Source: Thelephora terrestris (Eukaryota; Basidiomycota; Agaricomycetes; Thelephorales; Thelephoraceae). From it: a stretch of 64,000 nt of DNA. Positions 22,773 through 33,090 of this stretch are shown in pieces. Location: positions 496,001-560,000 of the forward strand of contig WIUZ02000008.1 in NCBI GenBank assembly GCA_015956445.1, written 5' to 3'. A program made the translations under genes and the position numbers. Within the stretch, counting starts at the first letter, position 1; each line of letters opens with the position of its first letter. Below the pieces are notes generated by a model. The model saw only the letters and a list, made by a program, of their open reading frames with translations. It was not told the origin of the DNA and searched no databases.

Positions 22773-24482
22773 ATATGAGCGCAAGAAAAACTTGTCGATT
22801 CTCGGGGCGCTCCCCCTACACCATGCACCACTCTCGGGGCACGCGTTGGGACGGCGGCCTTTTTTTCGAGAGATTGTATTGGATTCTCACACTTGTAGAC
22901 CCCCGCAATGTTATTTTTTTTATAGATAGGCAAGACATTTGTAGACGTATATACATGACATCTGTTGAACGTTATACGGTGGTGGATTTTCCCCTCTCCC
23001 TTGTCTCGCCATCGGATTAGTAGTGATTGCGACGGTACGATCGTCGGTGTGCAATTCGAAGCAAACTGAGGTGCCTCTCGAACCACGGGTTGCTGTGACT
23101 TTGGGCGGAGCCCAGGGTCGAACATGGAACGGGAATTTGGGCAACTGGATGAAATTGAGACTGCGAGATGGAAGATCAATGAACTTCTGGGGAAACCCGG
23201 AACGAGAGGGAGAAAAAAATTGAAGAATGCGAGGTCTGCTGGAAAAGCTTGATTTAGTAGGGATGATCTGAATTGTGACTCTCGGCCCTATAAGTCATTT
23301 GTTGACGCTTCGTCATCGGGTGTTTGGCGAGTGTCGTGACCATTTGACGACCTGATAAAGCACCAACGATTCGTAGGCGTTTCCTCACCCGAGTTCTGGG
23401 GTCAGCACACTTTGGTCAAATTTACCAATCCGCGCGCTTCGCGCCTTCGTCACCCCTCCTCTGGAAGTGAGTTTACGGAGAGGACCACGATCCGTGAGTG
23501 TGACGTTGTCGTCGTGATTCCGCTATCCATTCAATGCTGAATCTGAGCTCGTTTCCTCCTCAAATCACGCTTCACGACTCAATCGAGAGCCGTGCGACTG
23601 AGGAAGACGGCATCGTATATCCTTCCGACAGTCGAGAAGTCGGCCCTCCGCTCACCAAAAGTCTCCCTTCCTTGGCACGCTACCCCTCGTGTGCTGTTGA
23701 GGTTTTGTTCTGGTGATCAGTATCAACCTTTCCCGCAGGGTCTCAACTATCGCAAGGCGCGTTTGCGTATATCTCAACTCCACCGAACTGTTCAAAACGA
23801 TTTCAAAGTGTACCGAAAAGCACGAAGACTTGAAGAGTGTTGTTGCGGAAGCGCTCAGCCTCCCAAAAACGACTGGATCCCTCCATTCATTAGCACGTCG
23901 CCCGAGGTCGTCGACCAGTCCCACCTGTCCTCCGATCTTTTTCCCAGACTGAACCTGGGCCAATTAACCAACTGGTCATCGACGCGCTCGTCACGTCGTA
24001 TGACTAGAGGGGAGGCCACCTGCAAAACACATAGCAGAAGAGTCCGAGAGGCCCATCAACTATCTGGTTCATCTAATGTCTCTGCGCAGCGCTGATCACT
24101 TTCTTGCAGCGGAATTCACTCAATCTTTTTGGGTCAGGATTTACCAGAGGGCAAACGCGGATCTCCCGTGAACTCGACATCCTTATGGTTAATACCTTCG
24201 ATGCGACGGATTCACAGGTAGGAGGTTGCTTTACGTGTGGGACAGATGCTCGCTAAATTGGCCCTCAGGTTCAGCCGTTTACGGAGGCTGGTCACAATGC
24301 TATCAGAACCTTTCCTTTGGCCAGAGTTCGTGGATCCTAGGGCCATTGAACATTGAACGCATCAAACCGGACTTGCGAAGCAACGACTTGTAGTGCATCA
24401 GTCTCAATATCGGTCCAGTTCGCGAGGTCATATCGACCTCATTGATCAATTGGCCTCGAGAAGTACGTTGCCAAAACTTTGA
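22773..24482. other. No recognised gene; scattered exon-like pieces
   Basis: A 167-codon frame (23592-24095) and pieces such as LFGSGFTRGQTRISRELDIL (from about 24127, followed by a GTAGGA donor) look coding, but no family is recognised and frames change. Probably decayed exons of an unknown gene. Confidence 0.3.
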
Positions 24483-25472
24483 GAACGTTCGGTCGTTGCA
24501 CCGGAGATTGACCAGATCGTCGAGGTTCGGGCGGAGGATACCAAGTTCAACCGGCTACTTGAGATCCTAGGTCAGATGTACAACGAAGGCGCTGGGGCGC
24601 GCACACTGAGCTTCGTTGACAGGCAGGAAGCGGCGGATAGTCTGCTACGGGAACTCATGCGGAAAGGTTACCTCTGTATGTCCCTCCAGGGAGGGAAGGG
24701 TCGGTTTTACCGGGACCAGACTATTGCGGACTTTAAGTCGGGTGTCGTTCCCATTGTCATCGCCACTTCCGTTGCTGCTCGAGGTTTAGATGTCAAACAG
24801 CTAAAGCTTGTCATCAATCACGACGCGCCAGAAGACTAAGTTCATCGGGCTGGTCGGACTGGAAGGGCTGGAAACCAGGGCACCTTTCATCACGGAGGAC
24901 CAGGATAGATCTCGGTCGATCCCTATCGTGCTTTGAAAGCAAGTAACGCTAACGTTCCTAAAGTCTTGGAAGATCTTGCGAATGGTTCGTCACCCTGTTC
25001 GTTCAACTTTTGGGCGTGATGTTCACCGAACTCGTTTACAGGTTTCTTGGCGAAAGTTAAAACCGAAAGGCACAGGCTGCTGGCTCCGGATTCGGCGGAA
25101 AAGGCCTTGACCGACTCGATAAAGAAAGAGATGCTGGTGATAAGGCTGGACGCAAAGCTCAACTCCGCACGCTCAAGGACTGCTACGGAGTTGTGCAAGA
25201 AGTCCGTTCCACTCCCGGACCCCGGCTGGTCGACAACTTCAAACAACCGGTCTCGCAAGTCTGGCCTACCCGCCGGTGGTGTCAGCAACTCGGATTTGGA
25301 CCGGGGTTCTTGCCCGGCTCTGGTGGTGCTTTCGCGAGACGTCCTCGACCGTTTGGCGCGGCAGGGAAGGGCATCAGCTACGGATATCGCTATTCTCCGA
25401 CAACCGCTGGTAATAGAAGAAGTTGAACCATCTTTGATAGCTCTACGACCCTGTCCGTACAACCATATCTAG
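24483..25472 (+). pseudogene. PRP5: Prp5/DDX46-like DEAD-box helicase, C-terminal fragment
   Basis: The frame from 24483 reads [51 protein letters not shown], then [20 protein letters not shown] and [16 protein letters not shown] (motifs IV-V of superfamily 2 helicases). A TAA at 24837-24839 replaces the residue just before motif VI, and HRAGRTGRAGNQG continues in the same frame. A Lys/Glu-rich tail (VPKVLEDLANGFLAKVK and on) resembles Prp5-type helicases, which remodel U2 snRNP in pre-spliceosome assembly. The ATP-binding domain (motifs Q-III) is absent upstream. It is a 5'-truncated relic with a nonsense codon. Confidence 0.7.
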
Positions 25473-26389
25473 TAAATTCTGTACCGACCAACCGCTTCAC
25501 ACAAAAAGGACCATAGAAGGAGATGATTTCGAATTCACGAATATGCAAGGGTCATCAACACTTGATCGAACAAAATCGACGACACAAAACGTCGTCTACC
25601 ACGTGCCAACATCTCCAAACCCCATGTAATCTTTCCTTCGATTTGTTTGCCTAGGCTCAGCACGAACGATGGCTTGCGTGGTAGTGGGCTGATTGTGAGT
25701 GTTGGTTCGACATCTCACCTAGCGCAACAAAACAAGTGGAGGCGACAGGGACGATACCAAGAGACCTAGCGTTATCTCTTGAAGCAGAGGATGACGAACA
25801 CCCGCGATTGGGATGCGGTATTCATCTATCCATCACCAGCACCATCCCGTTGGACACGACTGCTCATATTGTTGTAGTGGTTCCCTATATCGATGACAAC
25901 GCCCGACCACGCCGATTCTCGACTTTTCTGATCGCGACAGGGTTATTCATCCTAGGACCACCCTCTCGGTCCTTCAGGCTTCAACCATCGGCCTCACGCC
26001 CATCGGCATAAACCGACAGTGCGTGGTGTGTGGGTTCAAAAAGTGACTCCGGAGCATTTGCGCGACGTCCGTTTCCGTCGCAACTCACCACCGACACTCC
26101 CCACTGGAAGACCATGCTGTCGCCTCCGCACGTATGGGTGTATGTTGGCAATGACGGGTAAGATTTTCAACATTCTCATCTTAGCTCCAATCCAACCAAC
26201 TTCGGACAGTCACGCTCAGCAGTTTGGTTGCGTCGTCTTAGCCGGGAATCGGGTTCATAGTTTTGGGCAGACAATGCTGATTTCGACGATAAACGTTAGT
26301 AGAGCTAGAGCTTCCATCTATTCACCGGGGGGTAGCTACTGATTCAGTTCCATCGACAGAGGCGGCTGACGCCTTTGCCAAGAACGTCG
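25473..26389. other. No recognised gene
   Basis: A 91-codon frame (25736-26011) and others lack recognisable motifs. It may be remains of the upstream ketosynthase part of the next relic, but I cannot support that. Confidence 0.3.
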
Positions 26390-28930
26390 GTGCTCGGTTC
26401 TCAGCTGACGGAAGCCCTTGGGGCTAGTATGGCTGCGCTCGGATGCGGGTACAAGGACGCCATCAAGATCGTGGCCCGTGTGACTAATGGATCCTGAGAC
26501 GTACTGGAAATCGGATGCCATAACTCACCAGAGGCAATCGTTATCTCTGGCTCTGTACAGCTAATCCAGAAAGCTACAGATATCGCTCAAATCCAGCGAT
26601 TCTTCGCCAGACAGTTCCAAACGCACACCCATAGTCCCCTCATGGAGCACTGTTGTCGTGATGGTGTTCAGAAGGTTCTCAACCGTTGCCAAGGGTCAAC
26701 GACCTTTCCATTTCCACCAAGCCATTCCCGCGATGCTACTAGATGCCCCCGGTGCCGCGCTTATTGAGATATCCCCGCACCCCGCGGTGTCGTCGTATGT
26801 TTCAAACGCCAGCGTCTCGCCGAACATCTGCCCCGTGCGTCGGCCCGGCCAGCCAAAAACTCTCTCGCCTCCGTCGAGCTTTCAGCGTTCTACGCTTCCC
26901 TCGGAGCCCTGGCTGGGCGTCAACTCTGTTGATCTGACGGCGCTCTTCGGTCGAGCGAGCAGGATCCCCGCCTCCGACGATATACCCTATCCTTTCACAC
27001 AACGTCAATTTCCGTACCGAGTTGATGGCCCCGGGAGGCACCCCTCGCCCTCGTCAAGGGCGGGTATCTGCTCTTATTGAAGATGAATGCGAAGATGTAT
27101 GGGAAACCCATCATACCGGCTGCTGCATTCATTGATATGGTGAGTGGACATCACAACATCCCCCTGTTGTATACCTTTGTTAACTCACGACCACAATCCT
27201 TTCCCGTGGATAGGTTTTGCAAATCGGCACGCGCTTAGTTTGGGGCATAGCATTCGGAAAGGTCCTGTCCCTGGCGACATTGGTCCGTGCTTCACGACGG
27301 ACTCAAACAAGACATTCTCTTCCATCTCGCTCAACCAGTCTCGCACGATAATGCCACCACCTCCCCATCGGGCGCTTCACAGTCCCAGACCACACCAACC
27401 CAAAACTCTACGTTCTCTTTGCAGACGTTTCGAACGGGTAACGTCTAGGAACAGATATGGACACAAGCTATACGCCGGACATCAGTTTCTGCAGTTTTTC
27501 GCACAGCCTCGCATTCAGCCCATGTCCTACTCGTCCATGCATCTTCTTTGCTCCCATCCCACCGAGTTCTCGCTGAGGTCGAGGCCTTCGCCACAGATCT
27601 CGATGTCCAAGGACCTACTTTCCCCTACGACTCCGTTTGCATGTTCCTCACGCTGTGCCTCAAGGTCATTAATCAAGACGTTCGACTGTACCGGATAAGG
27701 TTACCACCAGGAGCTGGAGGGTTGCCGAAGAAGCCGCGAGCGCCAAGGCTCAACTTGGTAGGGCCAAGTCTCAAATGCCCAATCAACGGTCGGCGACGTG
27801 TTGTTGCCGAGCCTAGAAGGTTAGCAAGTTGCCGTTCGTCATCAACTTCACGCTGACGCAAGGCGTCTGTGTGGAAGGTTCGAGTCCGTACACTCCCATG
27901 CAGTATCACCGTCTTCAGATTGCACGACACCTCGCAAGCCGGGACACCCGGGAGCGCCGGCCGACTAAACCCTTGGAGAGGTGGCGTCCCCTCAAAACCC
28001 ACCCACGAAAGGTTGCATAAAACTAAAGTCATTGTGGTTCAGCACTGACTTTGAATGCATGCTAGGACCGAAAAATGCCGGCGCACTCAAAGGATCCATT
28101 GGGCATTTAGTGTCCTAGGTCTTCAGAGCAATACATCCTGTCTCAAATCCCCTTCCAGTGGCGAGCGGCGGGCGGGGCATGTCCTCCCTTCGAATGCAGC
28201 GCGCGGTCACCAAGGATCGGCAAGTCGAAACACGGTGGCACCCTTGCCAAAGCTTGATGTCCGAAATACGTTGGCTCAGTTCCCGTTGATCGATACCCAT
28301 GGTGATTCAATTACAACGCTCACCGTGAATGTAGCTAACACACTCCCCAGGATTTCACGACTTAATTGAACGCTTTGCCGCGTTTGGTCCTCAGTTTCAG
28401 AGACCGAAGAAACTCCGCGGAACTGCTCGCGAAGGAATGGCAGTCATATAAATTCCTCATACTGCCGGTCGGTGAGAGACGCTTACGCTTGCCCCTCGCT
28501 TTTTGTGAAAATCATTCCTGACCTGTATTCTCAGTGCCTCTGACTAAGTATTCAAACCGGTCTTGTTGGACGCTTGTTTCCATTACGTCTTGCACCCAGA
28601 TATTGCGCAAGTCACCGATACAGATCCATCTTCTTACCTCCAAGCCTTAAGTTCGTTCGTTCCTGGTATGCGACGCCGGTACGAGATCGCCCTGCAGCCC
28701 GCCGTAGCTCCCTCTACCCTCCCCCGATGCACGATCCGTTGGCCAAGGCCAAACAAGGAAGCGACGGATTTGCTTATGACCATCGCCGATCACCGTCGTC
28801 CCCTCTGTGGCGTGTTGGAAAGCCGCAACGACGTGATCGTTGAGTATGTTGTGGGCGGCGTGTCGTTCGCCCTCGCGAACGCTGGTCAAACCGCTGCCAT
28901 AGCTTCGTGCATCCCCGGAGGCCTATGACC
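26390..28930 (+). pseudogene. Iterative polyketide synthase relic (acyltransferase to dehydratase region)
   Basis: Pieces in PKS order: an acyltransferase part TEALGASMAALGCGYKDAI (26406) and IGCHNSPEAIVISGSVQLIQ (from about 26509), then FHFHQAIPAMLLDAPGAALI and EISPHPAVSSYV (26710-26805), the post-AT linker GVNSVDLTALFGR (about 26921) and IPYPFTQRQFPYR (about 26982), a dehydratase start KMYGKPIIPAAAFIDMVLQI (27090-27150), and a dehydratase-end-like LLDACFHYVLHPD (from about 28563). PKS enzymes build polyketides from malonyl units. Several in-frame stops (TGA near 26493) and shifts are present, and neither ketosynthase nor ACP/terminal domains are recognisable. It is a decayed segment of a large gene. 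Confidence 0.6.
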
Positions 28931-29054
28931 TGAAAAATCCCCCTGAGGAACAATGCTTATCAACATGTACTAGGTGGAACGGCCTCCTTCCACTGCAGAT
29001 CCTGCCTCGTAAGCTTCCCAGCCTCCTGAGATACTAGATCTGACGGATGTTTTC

Positions 29055-29240
29055 CGTAGACTTCCCTTGTCAGTTACTCTTCTAGCCACGGTGGCACAGC
29101 AAAACAAGTGGGGCATCGACCGTTTGGTGAGGGAGTGGAAGAGACGCCGAACGGACACACTGCAGACGGAGCATCGGTCGAGCCTGGCTGCCACGATCGA
29201 ACTCTCTCTGGCCTCTCCGATGTTCAAGGAGCTTGGATTT
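29055..29240 (+). pseudogene. STAND/NACHT-type NTPase fragment
   Basis: About 60 codons read [40 protein letters not shown] and PMFKELG. This matches the winged-helix-side segment of agaricomycete NLR-like STAND proteins, which are thought to act in non-self recognition. Nothing of the NTP-binding or repeat domains is seen on either side. Confidence 0.5.
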
Positions 29241-30335
29241 TCAGTGAGTCTGCCGTATTTTTAGCCATCGCGCGGATTCTCAATCCCTGGATTTATTCTC
29301 AGGATTTCAGACGTGTTCCGCAGGAGGTCGTTGCCCTCGTCGGCCAATGCCGCGATCACTGTCGGCACAGTCGGAACGACATCTCCCGAGTCCTGGAACG
29401 TGTTCCCACGTTTGGATCGAGTCAGTCTCCCTTCTTCCTCTCCCTTGTCAGACTGAAATTCCGGGAGCCGCTGGCTCCAAGTCATACCGAGCGGTTTTGT
29501 TCCAGCCGTGTGCGACAGCTATCAAACCTCGCAAGTCATTGTTCACGCCCACCCCCGTCCGTCTTATGGTCCGACCTCGTGCCCTTTTCGCTCTCAACGT
29601 TGGAATGAGGACGACCGACCCATGAGATCTTAGGGATCTGCAACCCCAAGGACGGCGATCTTCCCCTCTGTACTCCTTCTGTTCACGTTTATGATTCTCG
29701 TGTTAGGACCGGCGTATGGGATACCACTGCAGGCAAGGATGATTTACTGCTGCCTCCACCACCACCTTTCGTTACAACGCCGTGGTGTACGTTTTTCCAT
29801 TGTTACCACCACAAGCCGTAGCCGCAACACATGGTTCGCTGTATCAATCGCGTTCTCCTCGGAAGTCATGCACTTTTTCCGATTGCTGACCACCCTCATA
29901 ACAGGTTCACACTTGGGTCTCCACGCCTTTCCGCTCCCTCGTCCAGTTTGGTTTCCGGACACCCGGTGACAGGGTGAGTTTGATCTCATCCGTCCGACCA
30001 CGGTATTGCTCGCCAACTCGACACGGGTGCGCTTGCAGTTCTCATGCCTTCTCGTTGCCGTGCTGTATTCGGGGGGGTTCTAATCATGCTGCGCAGGTAA
30101 ACAATCGAGTCCTCTTTTAATATACACACAAGGAGACTGACAGGTGACCGCGTTGCTTGCCACAGGTTGGCTTCTGCTGGAACGGGTGACGTGACCGCGC
30201 CGCTCGCAGGGTTGGCTTCTACCGGATCGGGATTTAGGGTCTCAGGGCTGGTCATTGCAGGGACGGTTTTCGACAGTCTACGGTGTGATTTGCTATATAC
30301 CTCCTTTGTTTTCCAGCTTTGAGTCGACGTTGGCT
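29241..30335. other. No recognised gene
   Basis: Open stretches on + (e.g. 29347-29625, 29691-29969) have no recognisable family. A hydrophobic frame near 29690 (MILVLGPAYGIPLQARMIYC) is noted but unassigned. Confidence 0.3.
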
Positions 30336-30339
30336 CAAC

Positions 30340-30470
30340 CACGACTCAACGCTGACCCCAACCCCAACCCCCACACTAACAAACTTCAAAACCAACCTCA
30401 ACATCAACATCAACCAACCTCAACATCAACATCAACCAACCTCAACCTCAACATGGACCGACGTCCCAAC
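30340..30470. repeat. CAACCTCAACAT-type simple repeat
   Basis: Low-complexity C/A-rich sequence built from CAACCTCAACATCAACAT units. Open on + over 60-80 codons only because the repeat lacks stops, so not a gene. Confidence 0.8.
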
Positions 30471-30529
30471 CAACTCTCGACCCCAACCCCAACCTAGACC
30501 CCGCTAACTGCGACACCAACCCTAACATC

Positions 30530-31428
30530 GACATCCGATGTCGAAATCGTGTTGAAATGTACTCAGCCAGGTGAACCGCCAGGAACATTCCATGAACCGT
30601 TTGAGCACATTTCAAATGTGCGCGAGATGAGATCAACCTGGTATCGGAGAGAACATTTAGGAAGTAAACTACCTTAGAATGTAATGTACCCGAGGGAGAA
30701 CATTGCGAGAGAATTTGAAAAGAGATTGACCTGTTGGCAGCGAGAACATTGAGAAAACAATGACCGCGCACAACTGAAATCTGGCTGGGATGTGGCTACC
30801 GAGAACATTCCGGAAACATCGCTCGCGCACATTTGCGATGTGATCAGCGTGAATCGGGTGGACACATTATGATCCCATGTTAAATTCACATTCGGAATGT
30901 ACTCGAAATGTGCTTGAGCTATGATACTGGGATGGTTACATCCTAAATGTGAGTACTGACCCAGGGTAAAAATACATTTCAGAAACATTTGTAAATGAAA
31001 TGCGATGTGTTCAAATCTTTTTACCTGGGGAACATTTCAAGCACATGTTTGGGGAAATTCTGAATGTAATCACCTTGTAACGCTGTGTGTGCATGTCTGA
31101 TTCCATGGAAACTGTACGTTCAATACACATTTAGAATGTATCTGAGGGATGTAACCTACCTGTAATCTGGGAGAACAACGTGAGTAAATTTGAGCTGTGA
31201 TTGAGATTTGAGGGTTGATTTTCGGTAAAGGAGAATTTTCAGGAACTGTGAGGACACATTTGAGATTTAATCAATCTTTGGCCAGGAATCACATGTAGAT
31301 CACATGGCTTGATAACATTTCAAATGTGCTCAACCTGGAATCGACGATAACAATCATTGAAAAGTGCACATGAACTCACCATGTAATCAAGATGTAATCG
31401 CTGATTACAGGTGCCCTTGCCCCCAGTG
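30530..31428. mobile_element. Decayed CACTG-type fold-back element, right end only
   Basis: The right terminus GCCCTTGCCCCCAGTG (31413-31428) matches the right ends of the elements at 34775 and 39166. The interior is rich in ACATT/AATGT words as in those two. A left CACTGGGG end is not found near 30530, so the left limit is approximate. It abuts, and has cut off, the 5' part of an A-type gene. Confidence 0.5.
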
Positions 31429-32334
31429 TAACCCGTCGTCCTATGCGACGCCTCCGATCGAGAACGCGGTTCCCGTGCCGACTCCGGGTCCGGCTTCTAC
31501 GTTGGCCGCTTCCGACAAGGAGAACTGTGGGCGCTGCGTCTTGGAGCCAATCCATCAGTTGGTGAAGATCGAGGATGAGGTCATGGAGGTGGACCGAGCC
31601 GAAGATGCTCCGAGGGTCGCCGAGGTACGTCCGGTGACTAAGGGGCAACGATGCAAACGCTCTCGACGCCGTCCTGCTCATCGTATGACCGCGTCGGCTA
31701 ATCCTTACCCTCGACCAGTCGAGTCAGATGGTGACCAATCTGGTCGAGGTGAGGAGCGAGGATTCCGATATCGGGTCCACCGTCCTTACCGACAGGTCGA
31801 GTCCGAGATCCAACTCCGACACCAGCTTCGCCTCGCAAGACAGGATCCCACCCAGGGGTCCGACGAGGGAGACGGAGGGTCACTCGCCGACTACGTCGAT
31901 AGTACTGTCGAGCAGTCACCCGGTGATGGAGATGTGGGATCAGGTGTTCCAGAGTTCGGTGACATCTGGGAGGCTGATCGGTCCGCTCGAAGGAGTCTCT
32001 TCCTATCGGCTTGAACTAGTTGTTCAGCTGAGTGCTGAGGACGGTGACGCCATGTTCGGGGAGGTCCTTGCGAGGAGGGGCCAGCACTACGATCTCCGGG
32101 ATGGAAGGGTGATGACCATGAGGCCTGCCGAAGATAGAGTTGACTTCTGATGGACTTGGATAGCACTGTATATAGCTCGTTGTGGCTTCGCTGGGAATAG
32201 TACGCGCGTGTGTGTGTTTCGAATGATTGGTGTGAAGGATAAGGAGTGTGAAGCATTCGAAACATAAGAAGTGGTAAGAAGAATTCGAAGAAAGAGCGTG
32301 TTATAAAAAGTTTAAAAATACCATGTTCCTGACA
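31429..32334 (+). mobile_element. A unit 0 (diverged, 5'-truncated) with gene remnant
   Basis: Open frames 31364-32014 and 31728-32150 resemble the 3' half of the A gene in later units: Pro/Ser-rich segment, then a region like VRLVAQLTERVEG. The 3' flank resembles theirs and ends CTGACA (32329-32334). The 5' part is lost to the CACTG-type element ending at 31428. No catalytic motif is seen. Confidence 0.45.
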
Positions 32335-33090
32335 CACAGCAGGAGTGCCGAGCCTCTATCCGACAAATCCCTATCGTTGTCTGAGGGCAGATGTAAGAGC
32401 CCGAGGATGGCGCCTCAAACTGGTGCTTGATCAAGAGAGCGACGAGGAACTCCTTTTTGTAAGCGCGTTCGCCGATTCTTGATACAAGGCCGAGAGAGAG
32501 AGGAGAGCGAACGTGTTCAAAGAGGTACTCGATAAGCTCTTCAGTGGCCTACAGCAAATACACCGATGCTGCAAGGAGAAGAGGACTTCCCAAGATATCA
32601 AAGATAGGGAATCCTCAGCTACTCTACTGGTACTATATAGAAGAGTGGCCGGGACAGAGATAATCCTATCTAATAATAACTCGGAGCAAAGAAGGGCCGA
32701 GAGTAAGCCAGAACAGTAAGCGGCCCGGAGTATAGAATAGAAATGATAAAGGAATGACTAATGGGTTAGGGTTTGTGAGAGAACAAGAAAGGGGTCATGA
32801 CGTCATGTGGGAAAGGAATGACAAAGAACAATATCACATGCGAAGACTGACCAATAGAGGGACGACGCATCAGCTCGTCTGATCGGGACAACAAAAGACC
32901 GAGTGGGGTTTGAATGTCGAGGCGAATGTATGGGGAGTCTGGGCCGGTGAAACGATGGACCGATCCAATGGCGAATAGGGCGCGAGCGCTATCGATGGTC
33001 GGATAAAGCGTAGCGCGAACCGGCCGCTGGATCCATCAAACTCCCTTCCTCCCAAATCAGCACTCCCACCAACCAACTACTCATCCTACC

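Noticed and set aside
23028-23115. Possible tRNA-like segment with GGTCGAAC-type loop
   Set aside because: No acceptor stem or anticodon arm could be folded around it.
22769-23179. 136-codon minus-strand ORF next to the HAK gene
   Set aside because: No recognisable motifs, overlaps the last exon of the + gene, and composition looks like antisense shadow.
30255-30507. Two overlapping frames reading Asn/Gln/Thr-rich peptides
   Set aside because: They arise from a CAACCTCAACAT simple repeat without stops.
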